Origin: Actinomycetes bacterium
GTDB lineage: Bacteria; Actinomycetota; Actinomycetes; Mycobacteriales; Mycobacteriaceae
Assembly: GCA_023418505.1 (NCBI GenBank)
Contig: JAEZZR010000015.1
Coordinates: 133,378 to 197,377, forward strand
DNA length: 64,000 bases
Direction of reading: 5' to 3'
Shown here: positions 8,719 through 18,333 of the stretch, piece after piece
Layout: each line of letters begins with the position of its first letter
Numbering within the stretch: the stretch's first letter is position 1
Notes under the pieces: generated by a model
The model's input: the letters and a program-made list of their open reading frames with translations, nothing else
The model's database searches: none
What the model was told of the DNA's origin: nothing
Translations under genes and position numbers: made by a program

Positions 8719-10914
8719 TTAACCTTCAAATACGTAGAATTGTGCCGTATTTGCAGGCAATACGAACGAAGCGGATTGCTCTTGGCCATTCCATGCTTCG
8801 TTTTCGGTGTGGATCACGCCATTGTCGCCCCAACCGGAACCTTCGTAGCGGACATCATTGGTAGAAAGTACCTGACGCCACGCGCCTGCTTTAGGCAATC
8901 CTACTCGGTAATTGTCATGTCCGGAACCAGAGAGATTCAGTACCACGGCCACTGCAGATCCGTCGTCGCCGTAGCGGACGTAAGACAGCACGTTGTTGTT
9001 CGCGTCGTCTGCATTAATCCACGAGAAACCAGCAGGATCGTTATCCAAGCTGAACAGCGCGCGGTGCTCACGGTAGAGGTTGTTCAGATCCTTCACCAGC
9101 AACTGCAATCCGCGGTGGAATTCGCCACCCCAACCCTCAAGGTTGTGCCAACCAATCGAAGCGTCGTGGTTCCACTCGTGATCCTGGCCGAAGTCCTGGC
9201 CTTGGAACAGCAGCTGCTTGCCTGGGTGCGTCCACATGTAACTGAGCAGCGTGCGCAATCCCGCAGCCTTGTTCCAGTTATCACCTGGCATGCGCTCCCA
9301 CAGCGAACCCTTGCCGTGCACCACTTCGTCGTGGCTAAACGGCAAAATGAATTTCTCGGAGTAGGCGTACACCATCGAGAAAGTCAGATCGTGGTGGTGA
9401 TACGAGCGGTGGATTGGATCGTGGCCGAAGTAATCCAACGTGTCGTGCATCCAGCCCATGTTCCACTTCATGGAGAACCCAAGGCCGCCTTGATCGGTAG
9501 GAGCCGTCACGCCAGGCCAAGAAGTGGATTCTTCGGCGATGGTCAGGAAGCCAGGCCAGTACTTATGCACTGTGGCGTTGAATTCCTGGAGGAATTGCAC
9601 GGCCTCTAGGTGCTCGCGGCCACCATATTCGTTTGGTAGCCATTCGCCCTCGTTGCGGGAGTAGTCCAAGTACAACATGGAGGCAACCGCGTCGACACGC
9701 AAACCGTCAATGTGGAACTCCTCCGCCCAGTACAAGGCGTTGGCGTAGAGGAAGTTGCGCACCTCGTTGCGGCCGAAATCGAAGACGTAGGTACCCCAGT
9801 CGCGCTGCTCGCCACGACGCCAGTCTGGGTGTTCGTAGCAAGCCTGGCCGTCGAAACGAGCCAACGCGAATTCGTCCTTAGGGAAGTGGCCTGGTACCCA
9901 GTCCACAATCACGCCGATGCCTGCAGCGTGGAAGGCATCCACCAAAGCGCGGAACTGATCCGGAGTGCCAAAACGGCTGGTAGGAGCGTAGTAGGAAGAA
10001 ACTTGGTAGCCCCACGAACCAGAGAATGGGTGCTCAGAGACCGGCATGAATTCCACGTGGGTGTAGCCCATATCTACCACGTAGCGCACCAGCTTTTCGG
10101 CCATGGCTTCGTAGGACAGATCCGTCTTCCAAGAGCCGAGGTGGCATTCGTAGATGCTAATTGGCTCGGCATCCCAGTTCTTGGTGCGACGAGCTTCCAT
10201 CCAGTCGAAGTCGTTCCACTGGTACAGCGACGACGCCACGATAGAACCGGTAGCTGGCGGCACCTCGGTGGCAAAGGCCATGGGGTCTGCCTTATCGCGG
10301 CGGTGGCCTTCCTGGGTAGTAATGGCGTACTTATAAACTTCGCCTTCTTCCACACCTGGGATGAAGACCTCCCACACACCGGAGTTGCCCATAGAGCGCA
10401 TCGGGTAGGCGGCACCATTCCAGCCACAGAAATTGCCTACGACGGCAACGCCGATCGCATTAGGTGCCCACACGGCAAAGCTAGTGCCAGTGACTTCACC
10501 CATCGTTGAGGTGTACGTAGTCACATGAGCGCCCAGGACATCCCATAGGCGTTCGTGCCGGCCTTCGCCGATGAGGTGCAAATCGCCTTCGCGCACCGTA
10601 GGCAGGAATCGGTACCCATCGGCACGAGTGATTTCCGAACCATCGTCCCAGGTAATCCGCATCCGATAGTCGAAGTCATCCAACCCAGGAATCAAGGCGG
10701 CAAAGAATGCGTCGTCGAAACGCTCTGCTTCGTATTCCCCGCGGTCGGTAACGAAGGTCACTGCCTGTGCGCCGAACACTCGAGCGCGAATGACCGTATC
10801 GCCGTCGATCACATGAGCGCCATAAAACGCATGAGGATCGTGATGGCTACAAGACTTCAACCGTTGCAAATCCCCATCGGGGATGCCAAGGCGTGGATCG
10901 GACAATTCGCTCAT
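8719..10914 (-). CDS. glgB: 1,4-alpha-glucan branching enzyme
   Basis: GlgB introduces alpha-1,6 branches into glycogen-like glucans. An N-terminal carbohydrate-binding module (FAVWAPNAIGVAVVGNFCGWNG) precedes the GH13 barrel with the nucleophile Asp in GLRVDAVASMLYLD and the acid Glu in AEESTSWP. The frame opens 16 codons upstream, but the ATG at 10914 is chosen because GGAGG lies 6 bases before it, giving 731 residues, the size I recall for the C. glutamicum enzyme. It is downstream of glgE, separated by 154 bp with a weak hairpin. Confidence 0.96.
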   Translation of the reverse strand: MSELSDPRLGIPDGDLQRLKSCSHHDPHAFYGAHVIDGDTVIRARVFGAQAVTFVTDRGEYEAERFDDAFFAALIPGLDDFDYRMRITWDDGSEITRADGYRFLPTVREGDLHLIGEGRHERLWDVLGAHVTTYTSTMGEVTGTSFAVWAPNAIGVAVVGNFCGWNGAAYPMRSMGNSGVWEVFIPGVEEGEVYKYAITTQEGHRRDKADPMAFATEVPPATGSIVASSLYQWNDFDWMEARRTKNWDAEPISIYECHLGSWKTDLSYEAMAEKLVRYVVDMGYTHVEFMPVSEHPFSGSWGYQVSSYYAPTSRFGTPDQFRALVDAFHAAGIGVIVDWVPGHFPKDEFALARFDGQACYEHPDWRRGEQRDWGTYVFDFGRNEVRNFLYANALYWAEEFHIDGLRVDAVASMLYLDYSRNEGEWLPNEYGGREHLEAVQFLQEFNATVHKYWPGFLTIAEESTSWPGVTAPTDQGGLGFSMKWNMGWMHDTLDYFGHDPIHRSYHHHDLTFSMVYAYSEKFILPFSHDEVVHGKGSLWERMPGDNWNKAAGLRTLLSYMWTHPGKQLLFQGQDFGQDHEWNHDASIGWHNLEGWGGEFHRGLQLLVKDLNNLYREHRALFSLDNDPAGFSWINADDANNNVLSYVRYGDDGSAVAVVLNLSGSGHDNYRVGLPKAGAWRQVLSTNDVRYEGSGWGDNGVIHTENEAWNGQEQSASFVLPANTAQFYVFEG

Positions 10915-10973
10915 AATGTTCCTCCAGGAATGCGATAGCTGTCTGACCTCCACGATACGCAACTAAAGACAGC

Positions 10974-10991
10974 AAAACCGCCCATTGCGGT
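10974..10991 (-). terminator. Weak hairpin between glgE and glgB
   Basis: Read on the minus strand, ACCGC and GCGGT form a 5-bp stem with a 5-base loop, followed by TTTT. It lies after glgE and before glgB and could reduce read-through. The stem is short, so this is tentative. Confidence 0.35.
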
Positions 10992-11068
10992 GCCAAATTC
11001 ATCACAATAGGCGGATCGCTTACGACGGTGCGGAAAAGGCACTATAGGCCTATCCGAACTGCCGCTTA

Positions 11069-13099
11069 TTATCCCTGGTAGTTGGCAACTTCGCGCCACG
11101 CTAGGCGATCGCGCAAGTGCTCCGGTACATCCGGCAATTGCACGATGTGTGCCACGTTGGACCAAGGCTCGAGGCGAATGAAGTTTTCACTGCCCCAGTT
11201 GAACTCGTTGCCAGTCACCAAGTCGCGTACATCCATGCGGTCGCGGGTGCCACGGCCAACGCGTTCCATATCCAGGTACAACATGCCCTCTTGAGCGTTG
11301 TATGGATCCAAGTTGATCACAACGACGATGCAGTTACCCGTTAGCGGATCGAACTTGGAGTAGGCCAAGATCTGATCGTTCGTAGTGGTGTGGAAGTGGA
11401 TGTTGCGCAGCTGCTGCAAGGAAGCATTATCGCGGCGTAGCTTGTTCAGTGCCGTGATGAATGGCTCCAGCGAATCGCCACTATCCAAAGCTGCTTCGTA
11501 GTCGCGGTGGCGCAGCTGGTACTTCTCGCTGTCCAGGTACTCTTCCGAGCCATCCTTGACTGGCAAGTTTTCGAAGAGCTCGAAGCCGGAGTACATACCC
11601 CACAGTGGCGACATCGTTGCAGCTAGCACCGCACGGATCGCAAATGCGCCACGACCACCCCGCTGCAAGAATTCATGCAGGATATCTGGGGTATTTACCC
11701 ATAGTGCAGGGCGGGCAATATCAGCGTATTGGCGAATTTCTTCGCCGAATTCGGTCAGCTCTGCCTTCGTGGTCTTCCATGGGAAGTAGATGTAGGACTG
11801 CGTGAATCCAGCCTTCGCCAAACCGTACAAACGCGCAGGTGCGGTGAAAGCTTCAGCCAAGAAGATCACTTCTGGGTTGGTGCGGTGGACTTCCTCAATC
11901 AACCAGCCCCAGAAATTACCCGGTTTGGTATGTGGGTTATCCACCCGGAAGACCTTCACACCAAGCTTGATCCAGTAGCGGACAACGCGCAGTACTTCGT
12001 CGTAAAGCCCCTTAGCATCCTGATCGAAGTTCAGCGGGTAGATGTCCTGGTACTTCTTGGGGGGATTTTCCGCGTAGGCAATGGTGCCGTCCGGCAAAAT
12101 CGTAAACCAGTCTGGGTGCTTTTCCGCCCATGGGTGATCGGGAGCGCACTGCAACGCCAAGTCCAGGGCAATCTCTAGCCCCAGCTTGTCGGCGTGCTTG
12201 ACGAACTTCTTGAAGCTAGCCACATCGCCAAGCTCGGGGTGGATGGCATCGTGGCCACCTTCGGCGGAACCAATAGCCCACGGCGAGCCAACGTCGTGAG
12301 GTTCCGGATCCAACGTGTTGTTGCGACCCTTACGGTTGATGGTGCCAATCGGGTGGATCGGAGGCAGATACACCACGTCGAATCCCATGCGGGCGGCGCG
12401 ATCCAGCTGTGGCAGGGCAGTCTCGAAGGTGCCGTGGAGCAGGTTGCCTTCGTCGTCGAAGCCGCCGTTGGAACGTGGGAAGAACTCGTACCAGGAGGCG
12501 AACAGCGCTTCGCGGCGATCAACCAGGATCTTGCGCGTCTTGCCGCGGGTAAGCAGGTCGCGCACCGGGTGTAGTTCGAGGATCTGGCGGGTTTCTTCGC
12601 TTAACGCTGGTGCCACGCGAGTGCGCGGATCACCATCAGAGCGCAAGTTTTCTGCAATGTCGCGCAACTGGCTGCGGTACCGAGCAGCAGCAGAGCCGGC
12701 CGCACGTTCGAACAGACGCGCGCCAATCTCAAAATCATTGGCTAGCTCTTCTGGGCTCTGGCCAGCCTCAATCTTCTTCGTGATCGCATTGCGCCAGGTT
12801 GCCATCGGATCGGACCAGGCGTCGATGCGCACCGTCCACATACCTGGGCAATCTGGTACGAAGGTTGCGTTGACCTGGTTGGGGTCGTGCGCCGAAAAAC
12901 GCATCGGGATGCGCTGGGCACGGGCAGCAGATTTAGATTCCTGTGGGCCTTTGACGTTCAACGTGGCATTCAGGGCGTCGTGACCCTCCCGCCAAATCAC
13001 AGCAAAAGCCGGAACAACTTCACCAACGACTGCCTTCGACGGAGTTGCCCCGCAGTCAACTTGCGGACGAATATCATCTATTCCGATACGGCCGGTCAT
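11069..13099 (-). CDS. glgE: Alpha-1,4-glucan:maltose-1-phosphate maltosyltransferase
   Basis: GlgE extends alpha-glucans with maltosyl units from maltose 1-phosphate. At 676 residues it shows the GlgE layout: an N-terminal beta domain, the helical S domain (residues ~110-180) and a GH13_3 barrel with the nucleophile Asp in VFRVDNPHTKP and the acid Glu in FLAEAFTAP. The motif EFFPRSNGG and the loop PIHPIGTINRKGRNN are typical. The ATG at 13099 begins MTGRIGIDDIRPQVDCG, the family start. With glgB it forms the core of the GlgE pathway; treS and pep2 are not in the window. Confidence 0.95.
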   Translation of the reverse strand: MTGRIGIDDIRPQVDCGATPSKAVVGEVVPAFAVIWREGHDALNATLNVKGPQESKSAARAQRIPMRFSAHDPNQVNATFVPDCPGMWTVRIDAWSDPMATWRNAITKKIEAGQSPEELANDFEIGARLFERAAGSAAARYRSQLRDIAENLRSDGDPRTRVAPALSEETRQILELHPVRDLLTRGKTRKILVDRREALFASWYEFFPRSNGGFDDEGNLLHGTFETALPQLDRAARMGFDVVYLPPIHPIGTINRKGRNNTLDPEPHDVGSPWAIGSAEGGHDAIHPELGDVASFKKFVKHADKLGLEIALDLALQCAPDHPWAEKHPDWFTILPDGTIAYAENPPKKYQDIYPLNFDQDAKGLYDEVLRVVRYWIKLGVKVFRVDNPHTKPGNFWGWLIEEVHRTNPEVIFLAEAFTAPARLYGLAKAGFTQSYIYFPWKTTKAELTEFGEEIRQYADIARPALWVNTPDILHEFLQRGGRGAFAIRAVLAATMSPLWGMYSGFELFENLPVKDGSEEYLDSEKYQLRHRDYEAALDSGDSLEPFITALNKLRRDNASLQQLRNIHFHTTTNDQILAYSKFDPLTGNCIVVVINLDPYNAQEGMLYLDMERVGRGTRDRMDVRDLVTGNEFNWGSENFIRLEPWSNVAHIVQLPDVPEHLRDRLAWREVANYQG

Positions 13100-13229
13100 A
13101 GTAATCCTCGATAACCTCTCGCTTGTGGGTCTCGCTTAACACTTAAGCGTAGTGAAAGAAATGCACCCTGTGGGCAGGCAAGGGGTAGATAACTGGGCTA
13201 TATGGCGTGATTTCAGGCACGATGGGACT

Positions 13230-14066
13230 GTGAGTGATTTGGATACCGATGAAGATTTGCTGCTGGATTTTCGCGGGGTGAGCTTGGTCCGCGGCGGAAA
13301 TACGTTGGTCGGCCCGCTGGACTGGCAGGTGGAATTAGACGAGCGTTGGGTGATCGTCGGCCCCAACGGCGCGGGTAAGACTTCGCTGATGCGCATTGCT
13401 GCCGCCGAGGAATACCCGTCTTCCGGTAAAGCTTTCGTGATGGGAGAGCAGCTAGGCCGCACCGATATGCGGGATTTGCGCACGATGATTGGGTTGACGT
13501 CGTCAGCTCTGGCGCATCGCATCCCGTCGGAGGAGCTCGTTGCGGATTTGGTGATCTCTGCGTCGTATTCCGTGCTCGGGCGCTGGCGCGAAACCTACGA
13601 GGAGATGGATTTCGAACAGGCCGAGGACATCCTGGAGTCCATGGGGGCAGCTCATTTAGCTTCACGACGCTGGGGCACCCTGTCCGAGGGCGAGCGCAAG
13701 AGAGTCCTGATCGCCCGCGCATTGATGGTGAACCCAGAATTACTGCTACTGGATGAACCTGGTGCCGGCCTGGATCTTGGCGGACGCGAGGACTTAGTGG
13801 GTTACCTGGGCGAGGTGGCTTTAGATCCCGATGCCCCTGCCATGGTGATGATTACCCACCATGTCGAAGAGATCCCTTTCGGCTTTACCCACGCGATGCT
13901 GCTTGATGAAGGATCCGTAGTGGCACAAGGACTAATCGAAGATGTGCTGACCTCCGAGAACCTGACCAAAGCTTTCCACCAGCCAATTACCGTGGATCAG
14001 ATTGATGGGCGCTTCTTCGCGCGACGCTCGCCAAAGGTGGGGCGCGCCGGGCGGCATCGGGGATAG
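13230..14066 (+). CDS. ABC transporter ATP-binding protein (no partner permease nearby)
   Basis: This is a single ATPase domain of 278 residues: Walker A GPNGAGKTS at about residue 52, signature LSEGERKR, Walker B LLLLDEPGAGLD and switch His in ITHHVEEI. A longer in-frame start exists at 13152, but homology begins only at DLLLDFRGVSL, so the GTG at 13230 is preferred. No membrane component is adjacent, as is usual for this gene at this locus in corynebacteria. It resembles YlmA/ModF-type ATPases; its role is unknown. It is divergent from glgE. Confidence 0.88.
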   Translation: MSDLDTDEDLLLDFRGVSLVRGGNTLVGPLDWQVELDERWVIVGPNGAGKTSLMRIAAAEEYPSSGKAFVMGEQLGRTDMRDLRTMIGLTSSALAHRIPSEELVADLVISASYSVLGRWRETYEEMDFEQAEDILESMGAAHLASRRWGTLSEGERKRVLIARALMVNPELLLLDEPGAGLDLGGREDLVGYLGEVALDPDAPAMVMITHHVEEIPFGFTHAMLLDEGSVVAQGLIEDVLTSENLTKAFHQPITVDQIDGRFFARRSPKVGRAGRHRG

Positions 14067-14091
14067 GTAATTGGAGTAGGTTTCAGCGCGA

Positions 14092-14859
14092 GTGTCTGAA
14101 TCACAGGTTTCTTCGTCGCCGGTGGTGACTCCACGGTTGGCCGCGACGGTGCTTATTGCCCGCCCGGCCGGGCAGGGCTTTGAAATTTTCGTCCAGCTAC
14201 GCCCGAAGACGATGCGTTTTGCTCCCGGCATGGCTGTGTTTCCCGGTGGTGCGGTAGAGGATCAGGATTGGGATGTAGCCCAGGATGAGGGCTGTGCAGC
14301 TTCGGATGAAATTGTTGCGCGACAGTTTGAGGTTTCTGTGGCGCAAGCAGCTGCGCTACGTCGTGCAGCGGTACGCGAAGTAGCCGAGGAAAGCGGTATC
14401 CAGCTGGATAGTTCGGGTTCAAAGTTAGTGCCTTGGGCGAATTGGGTAACCCCGCGCAATGCGCCGAAGCGCTTCGATACCTTTTTCTATGTGGCGGTAC
14501 TTGGTGGTTGTTCTGGTGGCGACGCGAATGGTGACGAATGCGATGTCCCAGCTTGGGGTAGCAGCCTTACTTCGGAAAGTACTGTGAGTTTATGGAGTAC
14601 CCCGCAAGACCTTCTAGCAGAATTTGCGGCTGGCAAGATGCCGATGATGGCGCCGACGTGGGCTGAAATTCGTCGTCTAGCGCAATACGAAACCCTGGAA
14701 GAATTGTGCGCCGTATGTAAAAGCATCGGGTGCGGTAAAGAGGGGTACGAGGTAGCGCGCATTGATGACGATCTGAAGCACTCTGCGACGATGACGGAGT
14801 TCTACCGGATTCGGCGCGATTTTTCGATAGCAGTGGGGGATGGTTCTGATGAGCATTAG
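14092..14859 (+). CDS. NUDIX hydrolase family protein
   Basis: The 255-residue protein starts at a GTG 25 bp after the ABC gene. The N-terminal strand TVLIARP, the segment MAVFPGGAVE, and the helix AAVREVAEESGIQL make up a NUDIX box in which about 35 residues separate the first Gly-Gly from REVAEE, longer than the classic spacing. The catalytic REVxEE core is intact. The C-terminal half contains the substrate-side loop WITPRNAPKRFDT-like motif (WVTPRNAPKRFDTFFY), seen in acyl-CoA/NUDT19-type members. The substrate is unknown. Confidence 0.82.
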   Translation: MSESQVSSSPVVTPRLAATVLIARPAGQGFEIFVQLRPKTMRFAPGMAVFPGGAVEDQDWDVAQDEGCAASDEIVARQFEVSVAQAAALRRAAVREVAEESGIQLDSSGSKLVPWANWVTPRNAPKRFDTFFYVAVLGGCSGGDANGDECDVPAWGSSLTSESTVSLWSTPQDLLAEFAAGKMPMMAPTWAEIRRLAQYETLEELCAVCKSIGCGKEGYEVARIDDDLKHSATMTEFYRIRRDFSIAVGDGSDEH

Positions 14860-16243
14860 TAGCGAGCAAGTTCAGTACCTGATACAGCATCCGGAATTGT
14901 TGGCGGTGACAGATGGCCTGGAGCTGACGAAGAAATCGCTGCTGCGTGATCTGGCGCAGGTGAAGAAAGTCATTGATGATCCAGAGCTAGCCCGGGCAGT
15001 GATGGAAGTTGCGGTGGCAACCCGGAAAGCGAAGGCCAAGCTCGGATTTATTGGCGCCGGCGAAGGCAGAGGCGCTGGTACTGGTGCTGGGGGACAGGGC
15101 GAGCATCGGCCAATCGTCAGCGAAGAAGCCGTTCAGCAAGCGACCCCGTGGCCAGTAGCACTGTTGCGCGCGCATCGGCTAGCTGGTTCCTTTGGCACTT
15201 TTGCAGCACAGCCGATTAAAGGTGTGCGAGATGTGACGTGCTCTATCGGTACGGAACTAGCTGCATGTGCGGAGGTATTCGGAGGTTCTGGCTCCTCGCC
15301 AGTTTCATCGCCAGTTTCTCTGAAGGGCACTGATATTGATGCTGCTCGGATCGCTATGGCGCAGCACAACTTAGCGGACTATCCGATTCATTTCGGTGTG
15401 GCAGATGCGTTGGCAGGAGATGAAAGCAACGAAGATACTGTCATTGTTGCGGATCCGGCACGGCGCTCCAGCAGCGGACGGATTTATGATCCAGAACAAT
15501 TGCAGCCACCACTATCGGCGTTGATGGCTGCTTGGCCAGAAGCACCGGTGGCTATCAAATGCGCGCCGGGCATCGATTATTCAGACTTCGACGGCGAAGC
15601 TGCCGTGGCTTCCGTGGCAGGAAATGTGAAAGAAACCTGTTTGTACAGCCCGTCGTTAGCTTTGCCAGGACGCGGAACTACCAGCACACGTGCCCGTCGA
15701 TCCGCGTGGGTGATGCACGAAATTCAAGCGCACGCCCAGCAGCGTTGGGTAGTAGAGCATTACGACGACACCCTGCCGTGCGCAACCGAGACCGTCGAAA
15801 CGCGGAGCCTAGGCAAATACGTCATCGATCCCGATGGGGCGGTGGTGCGCGCCGGGTTGGTGCAACAATATGCAGCAGCGCACGGGTTGTGGCAGCTGGA
15901 TAGCAAGATTGCGCACCTCACCGGCGATCTGATCCCAGTGGGTGCAAGCGGCTTTGAAATCCTCGAGCGCACCACGATTAAGAATGTGCGCAAAAGTCTG
16001 GCGCAGCGGAACTGTGGTTCGGCAGAAATATTGGTACGCGGCCACGATTTAGATCCAGATCAGCTGCGAAAGAAATGGAAGCTGCGTGGGAAGAACTCGC
16101 TGGCAGTGGTGCTTACCCGTATTGACGGTGCTGGGGTGGCTTTGATCTGTACACCACGGCAATGGGGTGCGAGCTTCGAAGTGGCTGAAGTAGCGGCCGA
16201 AGTGGCCACCCAGAAATATGCAACCGAAGTGTTTCTTATTTAA
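14849..16243 (+). CDS. SAM-dependent methyltransferase with THUMP-like C-terminal domain
   Basis: The ATG at 14849 is preferred over the one at 14840 because GGGGGA lies 9 bases upstream; it overlaps the NUDIX gene by 11 bp. The 464 residues comprise an N-terminal helical part, a Gly-rich linker near residue 80, a class I methyltransferase core (DVTCSIGTELAACAE; KGTDIDAARIAMAQHNL; VIVADPARRSSSGRI) and a C-terminal THUMP-like domain (GASGFEILERTTIKNVRKSL). The DPARR motif is characteristic of this family, which is presumed to act on RNA. The target is unknown. Confidence 0.82.
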   Translation: MSISSEQVQYLIQHPELLAVTDGLELTKKSLLRDLAQVKKVIDDPELARAVMEVAVATRKAKAKLGFIGAGEGRGAGTGAGGQGEHRPIVSEEAVQQATPWPVALLRAHRLAGSFGTFAAQPIKGVRDVTCSIGTELAACAEVFGGSGSSPVSSPVSLKGTDIDAARIAMAQHNLADYPIHFGVADALAGDESNEDTVIVADPARRSSSGRIYDPEQLQPPLSALMAAWPEAPVAIKCAPGIDYSDFDGEAAVASVAGNVKETCLYSPSLALPGRGTTSTRARRSAWVMHEIQAHAQQRWVVEHYDDTLPCATETVETRSLGKYVIDPDGAVVRAGLVQQYAAAHGLWQLDSKIAHLTGDLIPVGASGFEILERTTIKNVRKSLAQRNCGSAEILVRGHDLDPDQLRKKWKLRGKNSLAVVLTRIDGAGVALICTPRQWGASFEVAEVAAEVATQKYATEVFLI

Positions 16244-16300
16244 GAAAATTTCAGAAAAAATAACGAAATTGTGACCAGATTCTTAGCCGTGGTGGCTTAG

Positions 16301-16324
16301 CCTCTGTTATCTTCAACACAGAGG
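16301..16324. promoter_or_regulatory. Inverted repeat upstream of etfB
   Basis: CCTCTGT (16301-16307) and ACAGAGG (16318-16324) are perfect inverted arms around a 10-base AT-rich spacer. It lies 94 bp before etfB in the 174-bp gap after the methyltransferase gene, so it could be an operator or a leader hairpin. No T run follows, which argues against a terminator. Confidence 0.4.
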
Positions 16325-16417
16325 GTGCTTGATGGTGCCTAGTTTGCGCTGGGCTCCTCAAGTGCTAGCACTGAAGAAAATTTTAACCAGTACACAACCA
16401 GTAAGGACAACAAACTT

Positions 16418-17203
16418 ATGCCGAACATCGTGGTTCTGGTCAAGCAGGTTCCTGACACCTGGTCCGAGCGCAAGCTCACGGACGATAACTTCCTCCTTGA
16501 TCGCGAAAGCGCTGACGCCGTTCTGGATGAAATCAACGAAAATGCAGTGGAAGCTGCGTTGCAGTTGAAGGAAGAGCACGGTGGCAACGTCACCGTTGCT
16601 ACCGTTGGTCCAGATCGCGCAGTGGAAGCACTACGCAAGGCTCTGTCCATGGGTGCAGACGATGCGGTGATTCTTTCTGACGAGTCTCTGGCGGGCTCCG
16701 ATGCAGTTCAGACCGCATGGGCTATCTCTAACGTGATTGACACGTTGGAAGATGTTGACCTGATTATCGCCGGCAACGAATCCACCGACGGAACCACCGG
16801 TACCGTTCCTTCTATCTTGGGCGTCTACCGCGGACTTCCAGTATTGACCCACATGCGTTCCGTTTCTATCGACGGCGACACCATCACCGGTGAGCGCGAA
16901 GTGGAAGACGGCGTCTACCAGCTGAAGGCCTCCTTGCCTGCAGTGGTATCCGTAACCGAGAAGGCAAACCAGCCTCGTTTCGCATCCTTCAAGGGCATCA
17001 TGGCTGCAAAGAAGAAGCCAGTTACCGAGCTGACCTTGGATGATGTGGAAGCTGAAGCAGAGCAGGTTGGCCTAGAAAACGCAGCTACCGCAGTGACTGG
17101 CGTTACTCCAAAGCCAGAAAAGACTGCCGGTGAGCGCATCAACGACGAGGGCGAAGGCGGCAAGAAGCTGGCTGAGTTCTTGAAGTCCAAGAAGTTCATC
17201 TAG
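16418..17203 (+). CDS. etfB: Electron transfer flavoprotein beta subunit
   Basis: EtfB pairs with EtfA to carry electrons from acyl-CoA and other flavin dehydrogenases to the quinone pool. The protein of 261 residues has the typical start (PNIVVLVKQVPDTWSERKL), the AMP-binding region and the recognition segment with SLPAVVSVTEKANQPRFASFKGIMAAKKKP. The length is normal. etfA follows after 49 bp with its own AGGAGA. Confidence 0.95.
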   Translation: MPNIVVLVKQVPDTWSERKLTDDNFLLDRESADAVLDEINENAVEAALQLKEEHGGNVTVATVGPDRAVEALRKALSMGADDAVILSDESLAGSDAVQTAWAISNVIDTLEDVDLIIAGNESTDGTTGTVPSILGVYRGLPVLTHMRSVSIDGDTITGEREVEDGVYQLKASLPAVVSVTEKANQPRFASFKGIMAAKKKPVTELTLDDVEAEAEQVGLENAATAVTGVTPKPEKTAGERINDEGEGGKKLAEFLKSKKFI

Positions 17204-17252
17204 TTCGTTCGACGCGACACGTACAACGACTGATATAGGAGAATAGAACACT

Positions 17253-18203
17253 ATGACCGACGTACTCGTTCTCGTCGACCACTCCAATGGCGAGTTGAAG
17301 AACTCCACCGCTGAGCTTTTGACCGCAGCTCGTGCTTTCGGCGATCCAGCTGCTGTGGTAGTTGGTACCCCAGGTACCGCAGAAAAGTTCGCTGCAGAAC
17401 TAGGCAAGTTCGGTGCAAAGGAAATCTTGGCAGCAGAATCTGACGACGCTGCGAAGTATCTGATCACCCCAGAAGTAGATACCTTGGTTGGCCTCGCTGT
17501 GGAGCGCGAAGTGCCAGTATTGGTAGCTGCTTCGGCAACCGGTAAAGAAATTGCCGGCCGCGTAGGTGCTTTGACTGGTTCCGGCGTGCTGTCCGATGTA
17601 GTAGAGATCAACGAAGACGGCTCTGTTAAGTGGTCGATCTTCGGTGGTGAATACACCGTTGATGGCAACGGCTACGGCGTTTCCCCTGTGTACTCGCTAC
17701 GCCCAGGTTCGGTAGACCCAGTAGAAGCTGATGGTGTTACCGACGTAACCGAAATCGCTTTCCCTGAAGCTCCAGATGCTCCAGTTGAGATCGTTTCCTT
17801 CACCCCTGCTGAGGGTGGCGACCGCCCTGAGCTGACCGAAGCGAAGCTGGTTGTTGCTGGTGGCCGTGGTGTTGGCTCGGCAGAAGGCTTCGAAAACATC
17901 GTGGAGCCTTTGGCTGACGCATTGGGTGCTGCAGTTGGTGCCTCTCGTGCTGCTGTGGACTCCGATTACTACCCAGGCCAGTTCCAGGTGGGTCAGACCG
18001 GTAAGACGGTTTCGCCAGATCTTTACATTGCACTGGGTATCTCCGGCGCAATCCAGCACAAGGCTGGTATGCAGACCTCGAAGACCATCGTTGCAGTTAA
18101 CAAGGACGAAGAAGCACCAATCTTCGAGATCGCAGACTTGGGCATCATCGGCGACCTTAACGATGTTGCGCCTCAGGCTACCGAAGCCATTAAAGGTGCA
18201 TAA
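17253..18203 (+). CDS. etfA: Electron transfer flavoprotein alpha subunit
   Basis: EtfA holds the FAD of the heterodimer. The 316-residue protein has an N-terminal alpha/beta domain and the conserved C-terminal FAD site: AKLVVAGGRGVGSAEGFE, SRAAVDSDYYPGQFQVGQTGK, LYIALGISGAIQHKAGM and NKDEEAPIFEIADLGIIGDL. All are intact. It is co-directional with etfB and with the cysteine desulfurase, but the 229-bp gap after it contains a new promoter-like site. Confidence 0.95.
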   Translation: MTDVLVLVDHSNGELKNSTAELLTAARAFGDPAAVVVGTPGTAEKFAAELGKFGAKEILAAESDDAAKYLITPEVDTLVGLAVEREVPVLVAASATGKEIAGRVGALTGSGVLSDVVEINEDGSVKWSIFGGEYTVDGNGYGVSPVYSLRPGSVDPVEADGVTDVTEIAFPEAPDAPVEIVSFTPAEGGDRPELTEAKLVVAGGRGVGSAEGFENIVEPLADALGAAVGASRAAVDSDYYPGQFQVGQTGKTVSPDLYIALGISGAIQHKAGMQTSKTIVAVNKDEEAPIFEIADLGIIGDLNDVAPQATEAIKGA

Positions 18204-18211
18204 AGCCTAAC

Positions 18212-18240
18212 TTTCACACTTTTAGTAAGTGTGGTATAGT
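18212..18240 (+). promoter_or_regulatory. Inverted repeat and promoter before the cysteine desulfurase leader
   Basis: CACACTT (18215-18221) and AAGTGTG (18227-18233) form a perfect inverted repeat with a 5-base spacer. TATAGT (18235-18240), preceded by TGG as an extended -10, follows directly; TTTCAC (18212-18217) is at -35 spacing (17 bp). The repeat would occupy the promoter core, as an operator would. A palindrome TAGCAATTGCTA (18241-18252) comes next. Confidence 0.45.
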
Positions 18241-18277
18241 TAGCAATTGCTAGGGTCCAGTTTCAACCCCGCCCAGC

Positions 18278-18333
18278 CGAGAGCCCCATGGCGCGACTTC
18301 GAGGCCCCAATTCCTTGGAGTCGCGTCCTCTCG
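18278..18333 (+). ncRNA. Structured leader hairpin upstream of the cysteine desulfurase
   Basis: CGCGACTTCGAGG (18292-18304) pairs with CCTTGGAGTCGCG (18313-18325) over 13 positions, including two G-U pairs, around the loop CCCCAATT. Below it, CGAGAG (18278-18283) pairs with CTCTCG (18328-18333) across an asymmetric internal loop. No T run follows, so it is not a standard terminator. It sits about 100 nt before the start codon. It fits no RNA family I can name. Confidence 0.5.

Noticed and set aside
9712..10509. A 265-codon plus-strand frame opposite glgB
   Set aside because: It lies wholly within conserved GlgB coding sequence and has no ribosome site or family features.
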